From the NCBI RefSeq assembly GCF_000499205.1, contig NZ_AWUK01000013.1:62001-126000 (forward strand): a stretch of 64,000 nt of DNA, read 5' to 3'. The translations under genes were made by a program, and so were the position numbers. The notes beneath the pieces are model-generated. The model did not search any database, was not told the DNA's origin, and saw only the letters and a list, made by a program, of their open reading frames with translations. Below are positions 7,987-16,010 of this stretch, piece by piece (the stretch's first letter is position 1; each line of letters opens with the position of its first letter). The DNA is from Paenibacillus sp. MAEPY2 (GTDB lineage: Bacteria > Bacillota > Bacilli > Paenibacillales > Paenibacillaceae).

Positions 7987-8090
7987 AGTTAATATTCCTC
8001 CAATGGTTTCATGTGTAATGTGTTGCCAGTAATATCAGAGGTCGTTGCTTCGTTTGAGTAAGATGCGACTAAATTTGAATAGAATTTTGC

Positions 8091-9179
8091 TTACTGGAAC
8101 ATTGACCCGATTAGGTTCACGTTGTAGGTGTCGAGACGGTCTAGTAAACAAGCATTAAGCAGTTCATTGCTGTCTTTGAGCGCAGGAAAGCTAGGGTAGC
8201 GTACACGGTTCACAACGAACCCTGCCCTATCCAGTAAGATTGCGGCGTCTTGCATTCCCTTCTCGCCCGCTTTATCGTTGTCTAGCATCAAATCAATTTC
8301 CTCGATGCCAGCCAACTGCAACTCCCGAATTTGATTCCTGAAAAGAATACGTCCGTTAATCGAGATTGCGGGGATATCCACCTGATAGTTGGACATACAG
8401 TCAATAGGTGATTCGACCATCCTGACTCGCCTAATTCGGTGTTTCGTGGTTCTAAGTGTGTTAATGAAATGGAGACCAAAAATAATATCTTTCTTTATCG
8501 CGCTGCCTTCATTAATGAACTTAGTACCGTGATAGCTGTTGCCTATCTTTCTCTTCTGCACAAAACGGAGTTCTCCGGATCTCGTCCTCTGAGGGAATAC
8601 AATTGTCGCAGTTGCAGTGTCAACACAGATTTCGTAGGTTTCGAGGGTTCTGTCGTTAAATCCCCTAGAACGCATGTAATTTATGCCAGTCTGATAGAGT
8701 AGTTCATTACTAGCCCTCGAATCTTTCATGCTAGTAAGAACGCTCTCTTCAAGATGGGGAATAACGTACTTGTTCCTGCGATTATCTATGAAGTCAACCA
8801 TATCGAACGTTCTTCGTTTTTCTTCCTCGATGATATAGGTAGAAAGCAAAACTTTAATGCCCTCTCCTTCATTCAGGTCAAGAGCGTTCTCTATTAAAGT
8901 GTCTATTGTTCCTAAGTAGCCACAAAAAAAGCAGTTACAGTGATAGGGCGGTTCTTTAGAGATGCCAAAAGATGCCCTTGTTTCGGAATGTAATGGACAG
9001 CAACTCATGACCCATCCCCCCGTATCATTCAGTCCTGTGAATGCTTTAGGGTTACTTAGAACCTTCGAGAGATGCTGATACGAGAACCTGAGTTCATCTG
9101 TCAACTCTTCAGGATCAATGTACAAGGATTCAAGAATCTCAATATTGGGATCCTCTTGTTTGAGAGAGAGATTAATCAC
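8091..9179 (-). CDS. DNA primase (CHC2 zinc finger plus TOPRIM)
   Basis: A 362-residue DnaG-type primase with a GTG start that overlaps the stop of the preceding 59-residue gene, implying coupled translation. The N-terminal zinc site is C61-x2-H64 ... C83-x2-C86 ('CPLH', 'CFFC'). The TOPRIM fold has the acidic residue E256 in 'VESPID' and the D300-x-D302 pair in 'LMLDNDKAGEKG'. It lacks the long C-terminal helicase-binding domain of cellular DnaG. It probably lays RNA primers for the family A polymerase at forks opened by the helicase encoded just upstream. Confidence 0.9.
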   Translation of the reverse strand: MINLSLKQEDPNIEILESLYIDPEELTDELRFSYQHLSKVLSNPKAFTGLNDTGGWVMSCCPLHSETRASFGISKEPPYHCNCFFCGYLGTIDTLIENALDLNEGEGIKVLLSTYIIEEEKRRTFDMVDFIDNRRNKYVIPHLEESVLTSMKDSRASNELLYQTGINYMRSRGFNDRTLETYEICVDTATATIVFPQRTRSGELRFVQKRKIGNSYHGTKFINEGSAIKKDIIFGLHFINTLRTTKHRIRRVRMVESPIDCMSNYQVDIPAISINGRILFRNQIRELQLAGIEEIDLMLDNDKAGEKGMQDAAILLDRAGFVVNRVRYPSFPALKDSNELLNACLLDRLDTYNVNLIGSMFQ

Positions 9180-9351
9180 TTCCCTTTCCCCCTATCTGGG
9201 CGAAACCGGGAGAGTGGATTTCTATCTCGTCCTCATGAACATCGACGTGAACGTTGAAAAAGTTAGGGAAGTATTGGCAGTGAGCCGTTAACTCCTTACT
9301 CTCCTTATACGCTTCTAAGCTGATAGAGTTAAGGTACAGTTGTACCCACAT
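9172..9351 (-). CDS. Small 59-residue hypothetical protein in the replication operon
   Basis: An ATG at 9351 opens a 59-residue frame starting MWVQLYLNSISLEAYKES with aromatic and His-rich sequence ('CQYFPNFFNVHVDVHEDE'). Its stop overlaps the GTG of the primase gene by eight bases, and it begins 20 bases after the helicase stop, so both neighbours support it. A ribosome binding site, GGGAGGGAC, lies upstream. Function unknown; a primase- or helicase-associated role is only inferred from position. Confidence 0.65.
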   Translation of the reverse strand: MWVQLYLNSISLEAYKESKELTAHCQYFPNFFNVHVDVHEDEIEIHSPGFAQIGGKGSD

Positions 9352-9370
9352 GGGCTAGTCCCTCCCTCTC

Positions 9371-10654
9371 TTAGAAGTATTGTTCGTTAATGGAATCATC
9401 CAGGAGAGAGACGATACCAGAGTCGAAGTCGTAGCGCACAAGGAACGATTGTCCGCTTGCATTTTCACGATTTTTTATGACCAAGATTCTAAAGGTGTTG
9501 TCACTCACTTTTACGATAGAGATGCCCTTTGAAGCATCCTGTACGATGGCGAAGGTTTCCCCAATATCTCCAGCATCAACGTTCTCCGTAATGTCCTTCT
9601 TTACTTTCTTAAGGGCATCGCGGTTCGCTTGAGCGACAACTATTGCGGGCTTACCAGTATCGAGAATTAAGTCTCGAACTCCTGCCGAAACATCATACAG
9701 GCGCTGTCTAAGGTCGCCGCTCCCCCGTGAGGGAAGTCGTAACTTTGATAATTGGTCGAGTGTCCAACGATTGTGTCCTTCTCGTTCGAGTATCCGGTGG
9801 ATTTCGTCGAGCGTGTAAGGTTTGCCTCCATTACTCTTAAGGTCGTAAATTACCATGTCTTTCTTCTTCTGCTTAAGGCGGTCAATAAACTCCGCATAAG
9901 CATCTCTCTTTTCGTTAGAGAGCGTACCGCGTGTTAGAGCAAGCCGTGACACTTTGGCAAGTGTATTGTCCCAGTTATGGGCAATTTCTGACGCTCTTTG
10001 CTCCAAGGCGAAGTAGGCTGGATAGTCATCATCTAATGTACTGTTCCATGCCGCTGACATCATAAAGGATGATATGAGGGTCTTCCCCATGTTTGTTGGC
10101 GCAAACACGAGAAAGTAATCGACCGCCCCATCTGTGTATTCAAGTCCGTTGGTCGCTAAATCTAGCGGCTTGAATCCAGTAGTCATTCCTATGATTTCAT
10201 CTTTTGCCCTACCGTGGATTTTGTCATAAGCATCGAGACGTTGTTGAGCATTTTCGATGTAGGAGTAGCCCTGACCCCTTAAGCCGATAGACTTCAGAAA
10301 TCTTCCTGCTTCCATCTGAAGTTGCTGAATAGCCGCTGTCGTTTCCTTTTTGGCGAAAGTCTCCGAAGCAGATACCAGTATCGGTTTGAACTCCCTATAA
10401 AGAAAGTCCTCCCTCACCGCTCGCACAACGTGGTCGATGTTCTCCAATTCCACCAACTCAAACGTATCAAACTTGTTCATTACCGTTTCTATTGTTGGCA
10501 AGTATCCGTTTTTCTTTTTGAAGCCTTTGACGTACTCGAAGGTTTCTTTGTGTACCTGAAAGTAGTCCTCAGTAATACCTGCATCCTCGACAACGCCCCA
10601 CTCTTTAACGTTTAGGATGTGGTTGAGTAGCTGAAGTTCTTCGATTGCCGCCAT
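9371..10654 (-). CDS. DnaB-type replicative DNA helicase
   Basis: The ATG at 10654 has GGGAGGG in the right place, so I prefer it to the upstream TTG; this gives 427 residues. The N-terminal ~100 residues resemble the helical DnaB N domain. The RecA-like motor has Walker A 'APTNMGKT' at residues ~185-192 and 'MTTGFKPLDLATNGL' just before it, as in DnaB. The Walker B region is atypical ('WTLDQLSKL' in place of a DYLQL-type motif), and 'VVAQANRDA' is the H3-like segment. It should unwind the phage fork, loaded by the DnaC-like ATPase encoded upstream. It is transcribed from promoter element B. Confidence 0.9.
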   Translation of the reverse strand: MAAIEELQLLNHILNVKEWGVVEDAGITEDYFQVHKETFEYVKGFKKKNGYLPTIETVMNKFDTFELVELENIDHVVRAVREDFLYREFKPILVSASETFAKKETTAAIQQLQMEAGRFLKSIGLRGQGYSYIENAQQRLDAYDKIHGRAKDEIIGMTTGFKPLDLATNGLEYTDGAVDYFLVFAPTNMGKTLISSFMMSAAWNSTLDDDYPAYFALEQRASEIAHNWDNTLAKVSRLALTRGTLSNEKRDAYAEFIDRLKQKKKDMVIYDLKSNGGKPYTLDEIHRILEREGHNRWTLDQLSKLRLPSRGSGDLRQRLYDVSAGVRDLILDTGKPAIVVAQANRDALKKVKKDITENVDAGDIGETFAIVQDASKGISIVKVSDNTFRILVIKNRENASGQSFLVRYDFDSGIVSLLDDSINEQYF

Positions 10655-10676
10655 TGTGTTCCCTCCCAATTTCCGA

Positions 10677-10717
10677 TTACACTCTTAGTAGTCGAGTCAT
10701 CTACGGAAAAAGGTGCG
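10677..10717 (-). promoter_or_regulatory. Repeated phage promoter-like element, copy B
   Basis: On the minus strand CGCACCTTTTT, then CGTAGATGACTCGACTACT, then AAGAGTGTAA, ending about 22 bases before the helicase ATG. It matches copy A at 35 of 41 positions and the plus-strand copy at 61385-61425 at a similar level, both without gaps. Confidence 0.75.
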
Positions 10718-10737
10718 GCGTGATTCCAGCTAAGGCT

Positions 10738-10856
10738 CTATGTGACTTCATTTCCCTCATCGATTATGTACAAGTCAGACTTGTCCTCCTGACCAATTTT
10801 CAATAACAACACCCTTTATGGGGATTTTTACCCCCCCTAATTTCAGGATAAAACAT
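10738..10856 (-). pseudogene. Short gene interrupted by a one-base frameshift
   Basis: An ATG at 10856 with GGCGGAAGAA upstream starts MFYPEIRGGKNPHKG, then the frame closes after a few more codons. Adding one G to the GGG at 10812-10814 rejoins the frame to 'VLLLKIGQEDKSDLYIID' and a TAG at 10738, giving about 39 residues. Both halves look coding. The other explanations are a sequencing error, a true mutation or slippage. Function unknown. Confidence 0.4.
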
Positions 10857-10905
10857 AATATTTCTTCCGCCGGAAAATTTAATCCTATATTATGGAAATA
10901 GAAAA

Positions 10906-10951
10906 GGACTCACCGAATACAATTAGAAAAGTAATTGTATTCGGTGAATCC
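10906..10951 (-). terminator. Strong hairpin after the 56-residue gene
   Basis: Two 20-base arms (10906-10925 and 10932-10951) pair with one mismatch around the loop GAAAAG. On the minus strand the stem is followed by TTTTCTATTT. It separates the initiator/loader operon from the helicase operon. The long stem also permits a role as a binding site. Confidence 0.75.
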
Positions 10952-10988
10952 TTACGGGTTTTCATGTAGCGACAGTGCTTGAGGTAGG

Positions 10989-11159
10989 TCATGCGATCAG
11001 CGCAACTAAGTTGTCTGATAAATGCTCCTTTGGGCTGTTTTCGCTTGCCTCTCTAAGTTCGTATCGAGCTGTTATGAGCTGTATCACAACATATATAGAG
11101 TCTCTTTCAACTATGTTGTTCACAAATAGCTCGACAATAGGTAAATCTTCACTAAACAC
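10989..11159 (-). CDS. Small 56-residue acidic hypothetical protein
   Basis: A GTG start with AAGTGGAG about ten bases upstream opens a 56-residue frame starting MFSEDLPIVELFVNNIVERD and ending 'DNLVALIA'. The frame is acidic and helical, and lies 23 bases after the loader gene and before the strong terminator, so it should be the last gene of that operon. I do not recognise the family. Confidence 0.55.
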   Translation of the reverse strand: MFSEDLPIVELFVNNIVERDSIYVVIQLITARYELREASENSPKEHLSDNLVALIA

Positions 11160-11182
11160 GTCAACAAACGCTCCACTTAAAT

Positions 11183-11959
11183 TTAGTATTTGTAGGTATT
11201 ATCTTCTCTTCTGTCTCTGCCGCCCAATGGAATGACCATCGTATTGTAAAGCATTCGAGATACAACCATGTCTCCAAGCATGTCATCTTGACGTAATATT
11301 GAATCAGGGAAATTGCTTGTAAAGATTGTACTTTTCTGTGCTTCTTTACGGAAGTCAATAACATCATAGATAAGGTCTCGAATGATTGGGGTGATTCGAC
11401 CGCTCCCGATATCATCTAGTATTAGTAGCGGAACGTCATTCATGTGGTTGAGTTCTCGGTGGGCTTCGTAGGTAAACTTCTCGTCACTACGAGTGTAAAT
11501 ATCCCGCTGACGGTTAGCCCAAGCTCCAAATTTTACATACATTCCCACAGGGGTTTCATAATCAAACCATTGTGGGTCACGACAAACTTTGTAAATAAAT
11601 TCATTAAGAACGGCATTGGCTGTCCATGATTTACCTGTACCTTTGCCCCTGTTAATCAAGGCAAGGTTCGTACCTGAAGTGACAAAGCCTACTGAATTAG
11701 ATAGCAAGTCCTTCAGGATGGTTGCAAAGTCAGCGTTGTCCGCATCCTCAACGTAGTTGTGCAGGTTGGCAGTACGGTACTCCTTGGGGATTTTAGCCAA
11801 GCCGATAGCCTTTTCCAGTTTATCGTAGCCCACACAATAGGTGAGCGTATGCTCGGGCGGCAACTTCACTTCACCGCTACGAAGTTTGCACCAGTCCTTT
11901 ACCACACAGGTTTCACATGTGCTAAACAGTTCTGTCTTTGTTTCAGTCAATATACTCAT
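11183..11959 (-). CDS. DnaC/DnaI-like helicase-loading ATPase
   Basis: A 258-residue AAA+ protein. The N terminus holds Cys residues C15, C18, C24 and C42 ('CETCVVKDWC'), suggesting the zinc-binding region that DnaI-type loaders use to grip the helicase. Walker A is G105-S111 ('RGKGTGKSW'), Walker B 'LLILDDIGSG' near 178-186, with 'TIFTSNF' as sensor 1. Its ATG overlaps the stop of the initiator gene by one base. It should load the DnaB-type helicase on phage DNA. Confidence 0.9.
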   Translation of the reverse strand: MSILTETKTELFSTCETCVVKDWCKLRSGEVKLPPEHTLTYCVGYDKLEKAIGLAKIPKEYRTANLHNYVEDADNADFATILKDLLSNSVGFVTSGTNLALINRGKGTGKSWTANAVLNEFIYKVCRDPQWFDYETPVGMYVKFGAWANRQRDIYTRSDEKFTYEAHRELNHMNDVPLLILDDIGSGRITPIIRDLIYDVIDFRKEAQKSTIFTSNFPDSILRQDDMLGDMVVSRMLYNTMVIPLGGRDRREDNTYKY

Positions 11960-13041
11960 TAGTTACCTCCTTTAATCCTCTTCAGGAAGTCTTCAGCAGA
12001 CATGCCGCTCTTTGTCTGTACGGTAGTCTCAACCATTTCCTTCTTCTCTTGCGCCGCGATATAGAACGGTTTCTTGCCTTTCTCGACGAACAAATCAATC
12101 TCTGCCGCCCGTCCTGAGGTACAGAACCACTCAAGGGATTGATTGTCGTATCCAATTTGGAAAAAGGCATTAATTCTTAGCTTAATTAGCGCCTTGTTGC
12201 CGTCAACATTCTTGAGCAAGCGCCCAATCATTCCACGGTGTTTACTTCGGGCGGTTTCGTGTGTTCTGCCTGTAGCGTCAATAAACTTCTCGTAGAAGTA
12301 TTGAACGAAGTTGTCGTTCTTCCATCGATCAATGTCATCAGGCAGGGAGAACCTGCTTTTCCCTTCCCCAAAGTTGCCCGCTTTTTCAACATTGCCACCT
12401 AGAACGTTTCTCATTACTTCCTTTGTCGCAGGTTGGTCGGAGATATCAGGCTTCGCCTTTCCAGCGTACGGTGGGTTGAACATATCGTCACCTTCCTTCT
12501 TCACCCTGCTTAAAAGGGTCTCACGTATATGTGATTCAGTCTCAGCATCGACAGGAATCTCCCGAAAGATGATTCCCTCTTTGTCAAGCTTCTCAAGCAT
12601 CTTAATGAAGCATTCGTATACATCTTCGTATAGGCATACCTCAACTTCTTTGTACACGGAATTTACAGTCCGCCAGAACATTTCGGATACATGTAGATGG
12701 TCAATCTTGTCTATGTCCATCAGATAGTAGGAGTTCGTCTTCCGATTACCGTTACGTTCCTTCAGGATGAACCCCTTCTCGCAGAGTTCGTCAATGTACT
12801 TGATTGCCGTTTTCTTGGTGCAGTTGCAAGCCATAGCAATTCGTGATACGGCAGGAAATGCTTCTCTTCCGTTCTCAAAAACGTACTTGGATATCACGCC
12901 GTAGGCTATCTTAGACGTGTCCGATAATTCCAAACAAGAAACCACCATGTTCGGCAGTTGCACATGCCCTCTGTTTTCAGAGTCACGGTAAACGAATTGC
13001 TTTTCGCTAGATACTATCACTTGTCCTTTGTATTGCCCCAT
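11959..13041 (-). CDS. Replication initiator with N-terminal winged helix
   Basis: I place the start at the ATG at 13041, preceded by GGGAG, giving 360 residues starting MGQYKGQVIVSSEK. The open frame extends to 13287, but the extension has no usable start signal. Residues ~30-110 form a winged helix ('LSDTSKIAYGVISKYVF', 'AVSRIAMACNCTKKTAIKYI', 'LCEKGFILKERNG'). The C-terminal third ('ARSKHRGMIGRLLKNVDGNK') resembles the DnaD/O-type region that recruits helicase and loader. It heads the replication genes behind element C. The untranslated leader is unusually long and may hide a frameshifted N terminus (see findings). Confidence 0.8.
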   Translation of the reverse strand: MGQYKGQVIVSSEKQFVYRDSENRGHVQLPNMVVSCLELSDTSKIAYGVISKYVFENGREAFPAVSRIAMACNCTKKTAIKYIDELCEKGFILKERNGNRKTNSYYLMDIDKIDHLHVSEMFWRTVNSVYKEVEVCLYEDVYECFIKMLEKLDKEGIIFREIPVDAETESHIRETLLSRVKKEGDDMFNPPYAGKAKPDISDQPATKEVMRNVLGGNVEKAGNFGEGKSRFSLPDDIDRWKNDNFVQYFYEKFIDATGRTHETARSKHRGMIGRLLKNVDGNKALIKLRINAFFQIGYDNQSLEWFCTSGRAAEIDLFVEKGKKPFYIAAQEKKEMVETTVQTKSGMSAEDFLKRIKGGN

Positions 13042-13317
13042 TGTTAAATCATCTCCCTGCTCTAAGTGGTCGGCGCAAGTATTAACAAAGTTGCGGGAGA
13101 TGTTACGTCCAGCCCCTTCCCTGAAGGACTTCGGCGGGCGACCCTTAGGCGTAAACTTGCTGATAATACTTGTGGTATTCAGTAATAAGATTGGACATAT
13201 TGACCGTCTCACCTGGCTTCCTTTAGAGCAGGGGATGTCACGTTGTTCACGTGTATGACTCCGTTGATAGCACAGTGGATTAGGCATATAGCTGTATGTC
13301 GCATATGTCTCAACCCC

Positions 13318-13359
13318 TCTGTTATCAATAGTCGATCTATCTATGGAAAAAGATGTTCG
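13318..13359 (-). promoter_or_regulatory. Repeated phage promoter-like element, copy C
   Basis: On the minus strand CATCTTTTTCCATAGATAG, then ATCGACTATTGATAACAGA. The TTTTTCC, TAGAT and CGACTA blocks match copies A and B; about 23 of 29 core bases are shared with B. It lies 277 bases upstream of the chosen initiator start. Confidence 0.6.
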
Positions 13360-13377
13360 CTCGAAGGCGGGACTTTA

Positions 13378-13769
13378 TTAACCGATTACGTGTACTCCTA
13401 TTGCTCGAAGTTCTTTAATGAATTTGGAGTACGTTGTGTTAGTGAAGGTAAAGAGTTCGGTCGCCTTCTTGATTTCCTCGTTGGTCAGGTCTCGAAGGTT
13501 GCCTTCGCTGTCGCCCATGCTTACAAAGATCTGTCCAGCCAGGACTTCGACCTTTTGCCGTCTTCGTCGTACAGTGGGCGGTTGAGCATTAGCCCGTCCA
13601 GCTTTCCATTTTCATTGCAGAAGATATCGAAGTCGTGATAACGAACCAACTCGATGTACCCGCCGGGAATCGCTTGCAGTTCACTTAGTTCGTTCTTGAT
13701 CGTCTTCACGTATGAGTGAACCTTATCCGGTGCGACCACCACCATCCTGATTAAATGTTGCTTTGCCAT
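13378..13769 (-). pseudogene. DUF3846-family gene split by a one-base frameshift
   Basis: The ATG at 13769 opens MAKQHLIRMVVVAPDKVHSY followed by 'ELQAIPGGYIELVRYHDFDI' and 'CNENGKLDGLMLNRPLYDEDG', the signature region of DUF3846 proteins found in phages and plasmids. The frame then ends early at 13521. Adding one A at the run 13553-13556 restores a frame reading 'KVEVLAGQIFVSMGDSEG' and ending at 13378, giving about 130 residues, which fits the family. Neither a programmed -1 shift nor a mutation can be excluded. Function of DUF3846 is not established. Confidence 0.7.
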
Positions 13770-13831
13770 GTACCCATTTCTTTCGCAAGCTCTTTAACAC
13801 TGGGTATACCGTTCTCCTCCAGACGATACAA
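13751..13831 (-). CDS. Possible short ORF after the holin-like gene
   Basis: A TTG start at 13831 gives 26 residues ('YRLEENGIPSVKELAKEMGT') ending inside the start of the DUF3846 gene. The frame is the same as that of the preceding membrane protein and resumes immediately after its TAG. The sequence looks coding but there is no clear binding site. It could be a small protein or a readthrough extension. Confidence 0.3.
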   Translation of the reverse strand: MYRLEENGIPSVKELAKEMGTWQSNI

Positions 13832-13846
13832 AGAGATCTGCCAATC

Positions 13847-14149
13847 CTATTCCCTTTTAATTCCTAGTTTCTTCAGCCAATCACTCAGATAGTTAGCCCC
13901 ACGGGACGCTAGTAAGCCAGCGGCTACTGTAGATGAGTATGCGGCAATTCCGGTAAGTCCGAATGGATTAAGTCCGAATGCAAATGCCAGTCCTACGCCT
14001 ACTATAATAGAAACTGCATACGTGCCTGTATCCTTAATAGGCATTACTTTCTTGATGACTTCCGTGATTGCTTCTGTTAAGCCCGCCACAAGCATCCACA
14101 GACCGATTGCACCTACTGCTGTAGCCAATACTTCAGTTAAAGTTACCAT
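13847..14149 (-). CDS. Holin-like small membrane protein
   Basis: A 100-residue hydrophobic protein with three probable transmembrane stretches: residues ~5-25 ('VLATAVGAIGLWMLVAGLTE'), ~43-60 ('TYAVSIIVGVGLAFAFGL') and ~65-82 ('LTGIAAYSSTVAAGLLA'), and a basic C terminus. Its ATG overlaps the stop of the amidase gene (TAATG). Size, topology and position next to the endolysin suit a phage holin that permeabilises the membrane, but two other membrane proteins in the cassette compete for that role. Confidence 0.65.
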   Translation of the reverse strand: MVTLTEVLATAVGAIGLWMLVAGLTEAITEVIKKVMPIKDTGTYAVSIIVGVGLAFAFGLNPFGLTGIAAYSSTVAAGLLASRGANYLSDWLKKLGIKRE

Positions 14150-14928
14150 TATTTCTTCACCGCCCTAGCAATTAGGATTGTGTTCAGGAACGCCAGTTCA
14201 GAAGCAGTCAGCGTACCATTCTTGGCTTTGGTAATCCAAGCTTCGTCCGTAAAGAACCCTTTATCCTTAAAGTCTGTCAGGTTCTTTACAAGCATGTCTA
14301 ATGCCCACTTATCAAGCTTCATAGGTTCATCGTCCTCCGATACTTCAGTTTTAGTTGGTGATTCAGGCGTACTGCAATTCTTCAGTTCAGCCGCCACATC
14401 GTTTAGGAATTGAGCCTTACTGATTCCCATAATTTTCAAAGCGTTCTTGTACGGGTCGGACTTGCGGTTCGGATCAAGCTCATTGTGGCCTGAAATCCGC
14501 TTCAAGGGATTCAATCCGTACTTGTTACATAGATACGCCATATACCACACGTACCGTTTGTAAGCTTCTTGATTATTAATGCTCCCCTTCTTATTGGAGT
14601 AACACAGTTCTGCGCCGATTGCGTGGTCATTGGAGTCAAAGCCGTAAAGGTCATTGTCTGTAGTGACGTTATACAACACGTGCCAAGCCTTCTCAGTGAG
14701 TGGCACACACTCAATGATGACCTCATCATCAATAAAGGTATGCGCAGAAGCACTCTCGACGTTGGCAGAGTTCGTATAGTAGTTCACGTTACCCACCGCT
14801 GTACTGCCGTCATTGCCCGTGTCATGAGCCACGATAAATACAATTCCTCGGTTCTTTAGGCCGGAACGTCTCTTCGTATTGACTGGTATGTATTTCTGTA
14901 CAATGGAATACTTCATCTTGAAAGCCAT
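14149..14928 (-). CDS. N-acetylmuramoyl-L-alanine amidase endolysin
   Basis: A 259-residue Amidase_2-type endolysin similar in layout to BlyA/CwlA enzymes. The catalytic domain spans ~10-170, with the zinc ligand H35 in 'IVAHDTGN', the 'SASAHTFIDD' and 'AWHVL' segments, and the third-ligand region 'SGHNELDPNRKSDP'. A Ser/Thr/Glu linker follows at ~185-200, then a ~55-residue C-terminal module beginning 'MKLDKWALDMLVKNLTDF' that is probably for wall binding. No signal peptide, so it should need a holin. It would cut the amide bond between MurNAc and the stem peptide. Confidence 0.9.
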   Translation of the reverse strand: MAFKMKYSIVQKYIPVNTKRRSGLKNRGIVFIVAHDTGNDGSTAVGNVNYYTNSANVESASAHTFIDDEVIIECVPLTEKAWHVLYNVTTDNDLYGFDSNDHAIGAELCYSNKKGSINNQEAYKRYVWYMAYLCNKYGLNPLKRISGHNELDPNRKSDPYKNALKIMGISKAQFLNDVAAELKNCSTPESPTKTEVSEDDEPMKLDKWALDMLVKNLTDFKDKGFFTDEAWITKAKNGTLTASELAFLNTILIARAVKK

Positions 14929-14945
14929 CTAGTTCACCCTTTCTA

Positions 14946-15287
14946 TTAAATCTTTGGGGTGCTATCCCCTACCTTTTCCTCCGCGATACTATAGACACTT
15001 TCTACTTGAGAATTACCAGGAACGGTCATGGTAGTTTCTGTATTGGTAGTTTTGAACTCCCTCACTGTCTGTACTGCGAATACCCCGCCCACGATGGTCA
15101 TAACGACAGGGCTAAGGCTTCCTATCATCTCAATCGAGACGGAGCTGACCGCTACCCCGAAGAAAGGTGCAAAGAATATAATCAGCAGGAACAGTGCAAA
15201 CAGACCGCCAAACAGTACCATTAGAAAATCCTTAGCGGAGAAGCCGTCATTGTCGTTCCAGAATGCGTTCTTCACAAACTTCACCAT
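14946..15287 (-). CDS. Membrane protein of the lysis cassette
   Basis: A 113-residue protein with two probable transmembrane segments in residues ~18-75 ('DFLMVLFGGLFALFLLIIFF' and 'LSPVVMTIVGGVFAVQTV') and a hydrophilic C-terminal tail. It lies between the coiled-coil membrane protein and the amidase with gaps of only 1-17 bases. It could be a second holin or an antiholin. No specific family is recognised. Confidence 0.6.
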   Translation of the reverse strand: MVKFVKNAFWNDNDGFSAKDFLMVLFGGLFALFLLIIFFAPFFGVAVSSVSIEMIGSLSPVVMTIVGGVFAVQTVREFKTTNTETTMTVPGNSQVESVYSIAEEKVGDSTPKI

Positions 15288-15288
15288 C

Positions 15289-15609
15289 TTAGCGCACGTC
15301 TCCCCTCCGTCTTGAGAGTTGAGCCACTAATTGCTCTACCTTGATATTCAGCAGCCTGTTCTCACTAATCAGTTCCATGTTTTCCTGACGAAGCGTGATG
15401 ACTTCGTTGCTTAGTCTCTCAATCTTTTCTTCCGAAGCTGTGAGACGTTCAATCAACCTTTCACGGAAGGCCTGCTCGTCCTTGGAGAGCAATTCTCTAT
15501 CCGTTACCTTGTTATTGTTTTTGCCGCTGGCGTAGCCGATTACACCGGATACAGCAGTACCAACGAGGCCAACGATTGCTGTAATTACACCTACGTCCAT
15601 ATCTATCAC
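15289..15609 (-). CDS. Coiled-coil membrane protein of the lysis cassette (XhlA/BhlA-like)
   Basis: A 106-residue protein with one N-terminal transmembrane segment (~7-27, 'VITAIVGLVGTAVSGVIGYA') and a long coiled coil (~45-100, 'ERLTASEEKIERLSNEVITL'). This architecture occurs in haemolysin XhlA/BhlA-type phage proteins that accompany holins. It is the first gene of the cassette, with binding site GGTCAGGTGA before the ATG and a 12-bp dyad just upstream. A holin-associated role is inferred. Confidence 0.6.
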   Translation of the reverse strand: MIDMDVGVITAIVGLVGTAVSGVIGYASGKNNNKVTDRELLSKDEQAFRERLIERLTASEEKIERLSNEVITLRQENMELISENRLLNIKVEQLVAQLSRRRGDVR

Positions 15610-15645
15610 CTGACCTTTTCATTCTGTTTGTGGCACGTTAATAAG

Positions 15646-15679
15646 TCACATAATAATCCGGTGTATATTGTGTGACTAT
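15646..15679. promoter_or_regulatory. Inverted repeat upstream of the lysis cassette
   Basis: AGTCACATAATA and TATTGTGTGACT form 12-base arms with one mismatch around a 10-base spacer, centred about 53 bases upstream of the first lysis gene. No T-run follows on either side, so an operator is more likely than a terminator. Confidence 0.5.
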
Positions 15680-15971
15680 AGACAACGGGATGTGATGGAA
15701 TAATGAATGATGTTGGGACGTTCCTACTCTACCTCCAAACAGATAAGAACTCGTCCGAATTGACCCTAGAAACCTCTGTTCCCACATCTTCCTTCACAAA
15801 TTTCGCCACCCACATGCATAACACTAGTTGTGACATGGCTCTTGTTCCGAATTATCTCGTTCACACAGAAATAGCCGCAACCAAGATTTATGCCAAAGTA
15901 TCTCAGAAAAATGAGTAGGAAAAATAAGAAAGTTTCATCCTCTTGCAACTACAATATAGGTAATTTCGGGC
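15680..15971. other. Gap between lysis and adhesin genes
   Basis: No confident gene. A 71-residue plus-strand frame (15703-15918) and a 60-residue minus-strand frame (15766-15948) overlap each other; neither has a good binding site or a recognisable product. Confidence 0.4.
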
Positions 15972-16004
15972 AAAAAATAACCCCTACCAAGTAAGGTAGG
16001 GGCT
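15972..16004 (-). terminator. Intrinsic terminator after the giant adhesin gene
   Basis: On the minus strand CCCCTACC pairs with GGTAGGGG around TTACTT, followed by TTATTTTTT. It ends transcription seven bases past the 16011 stop. Confidence 0.85.
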
Positions 16005-16010
16005 TCATAA

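Noticed and set aside
11959-13287. 442-residue version of the initiator
   Set aside because: The extra 82 residues lack a start with a binding site, whereas the ATG at 13041 has GGGAG correctly placed.
13243-13638. A 131-codon plus-strand open frame
   Set aside because: It is antisense to the DUF3846-type sequence and element C; the opposite strand has the family signature.
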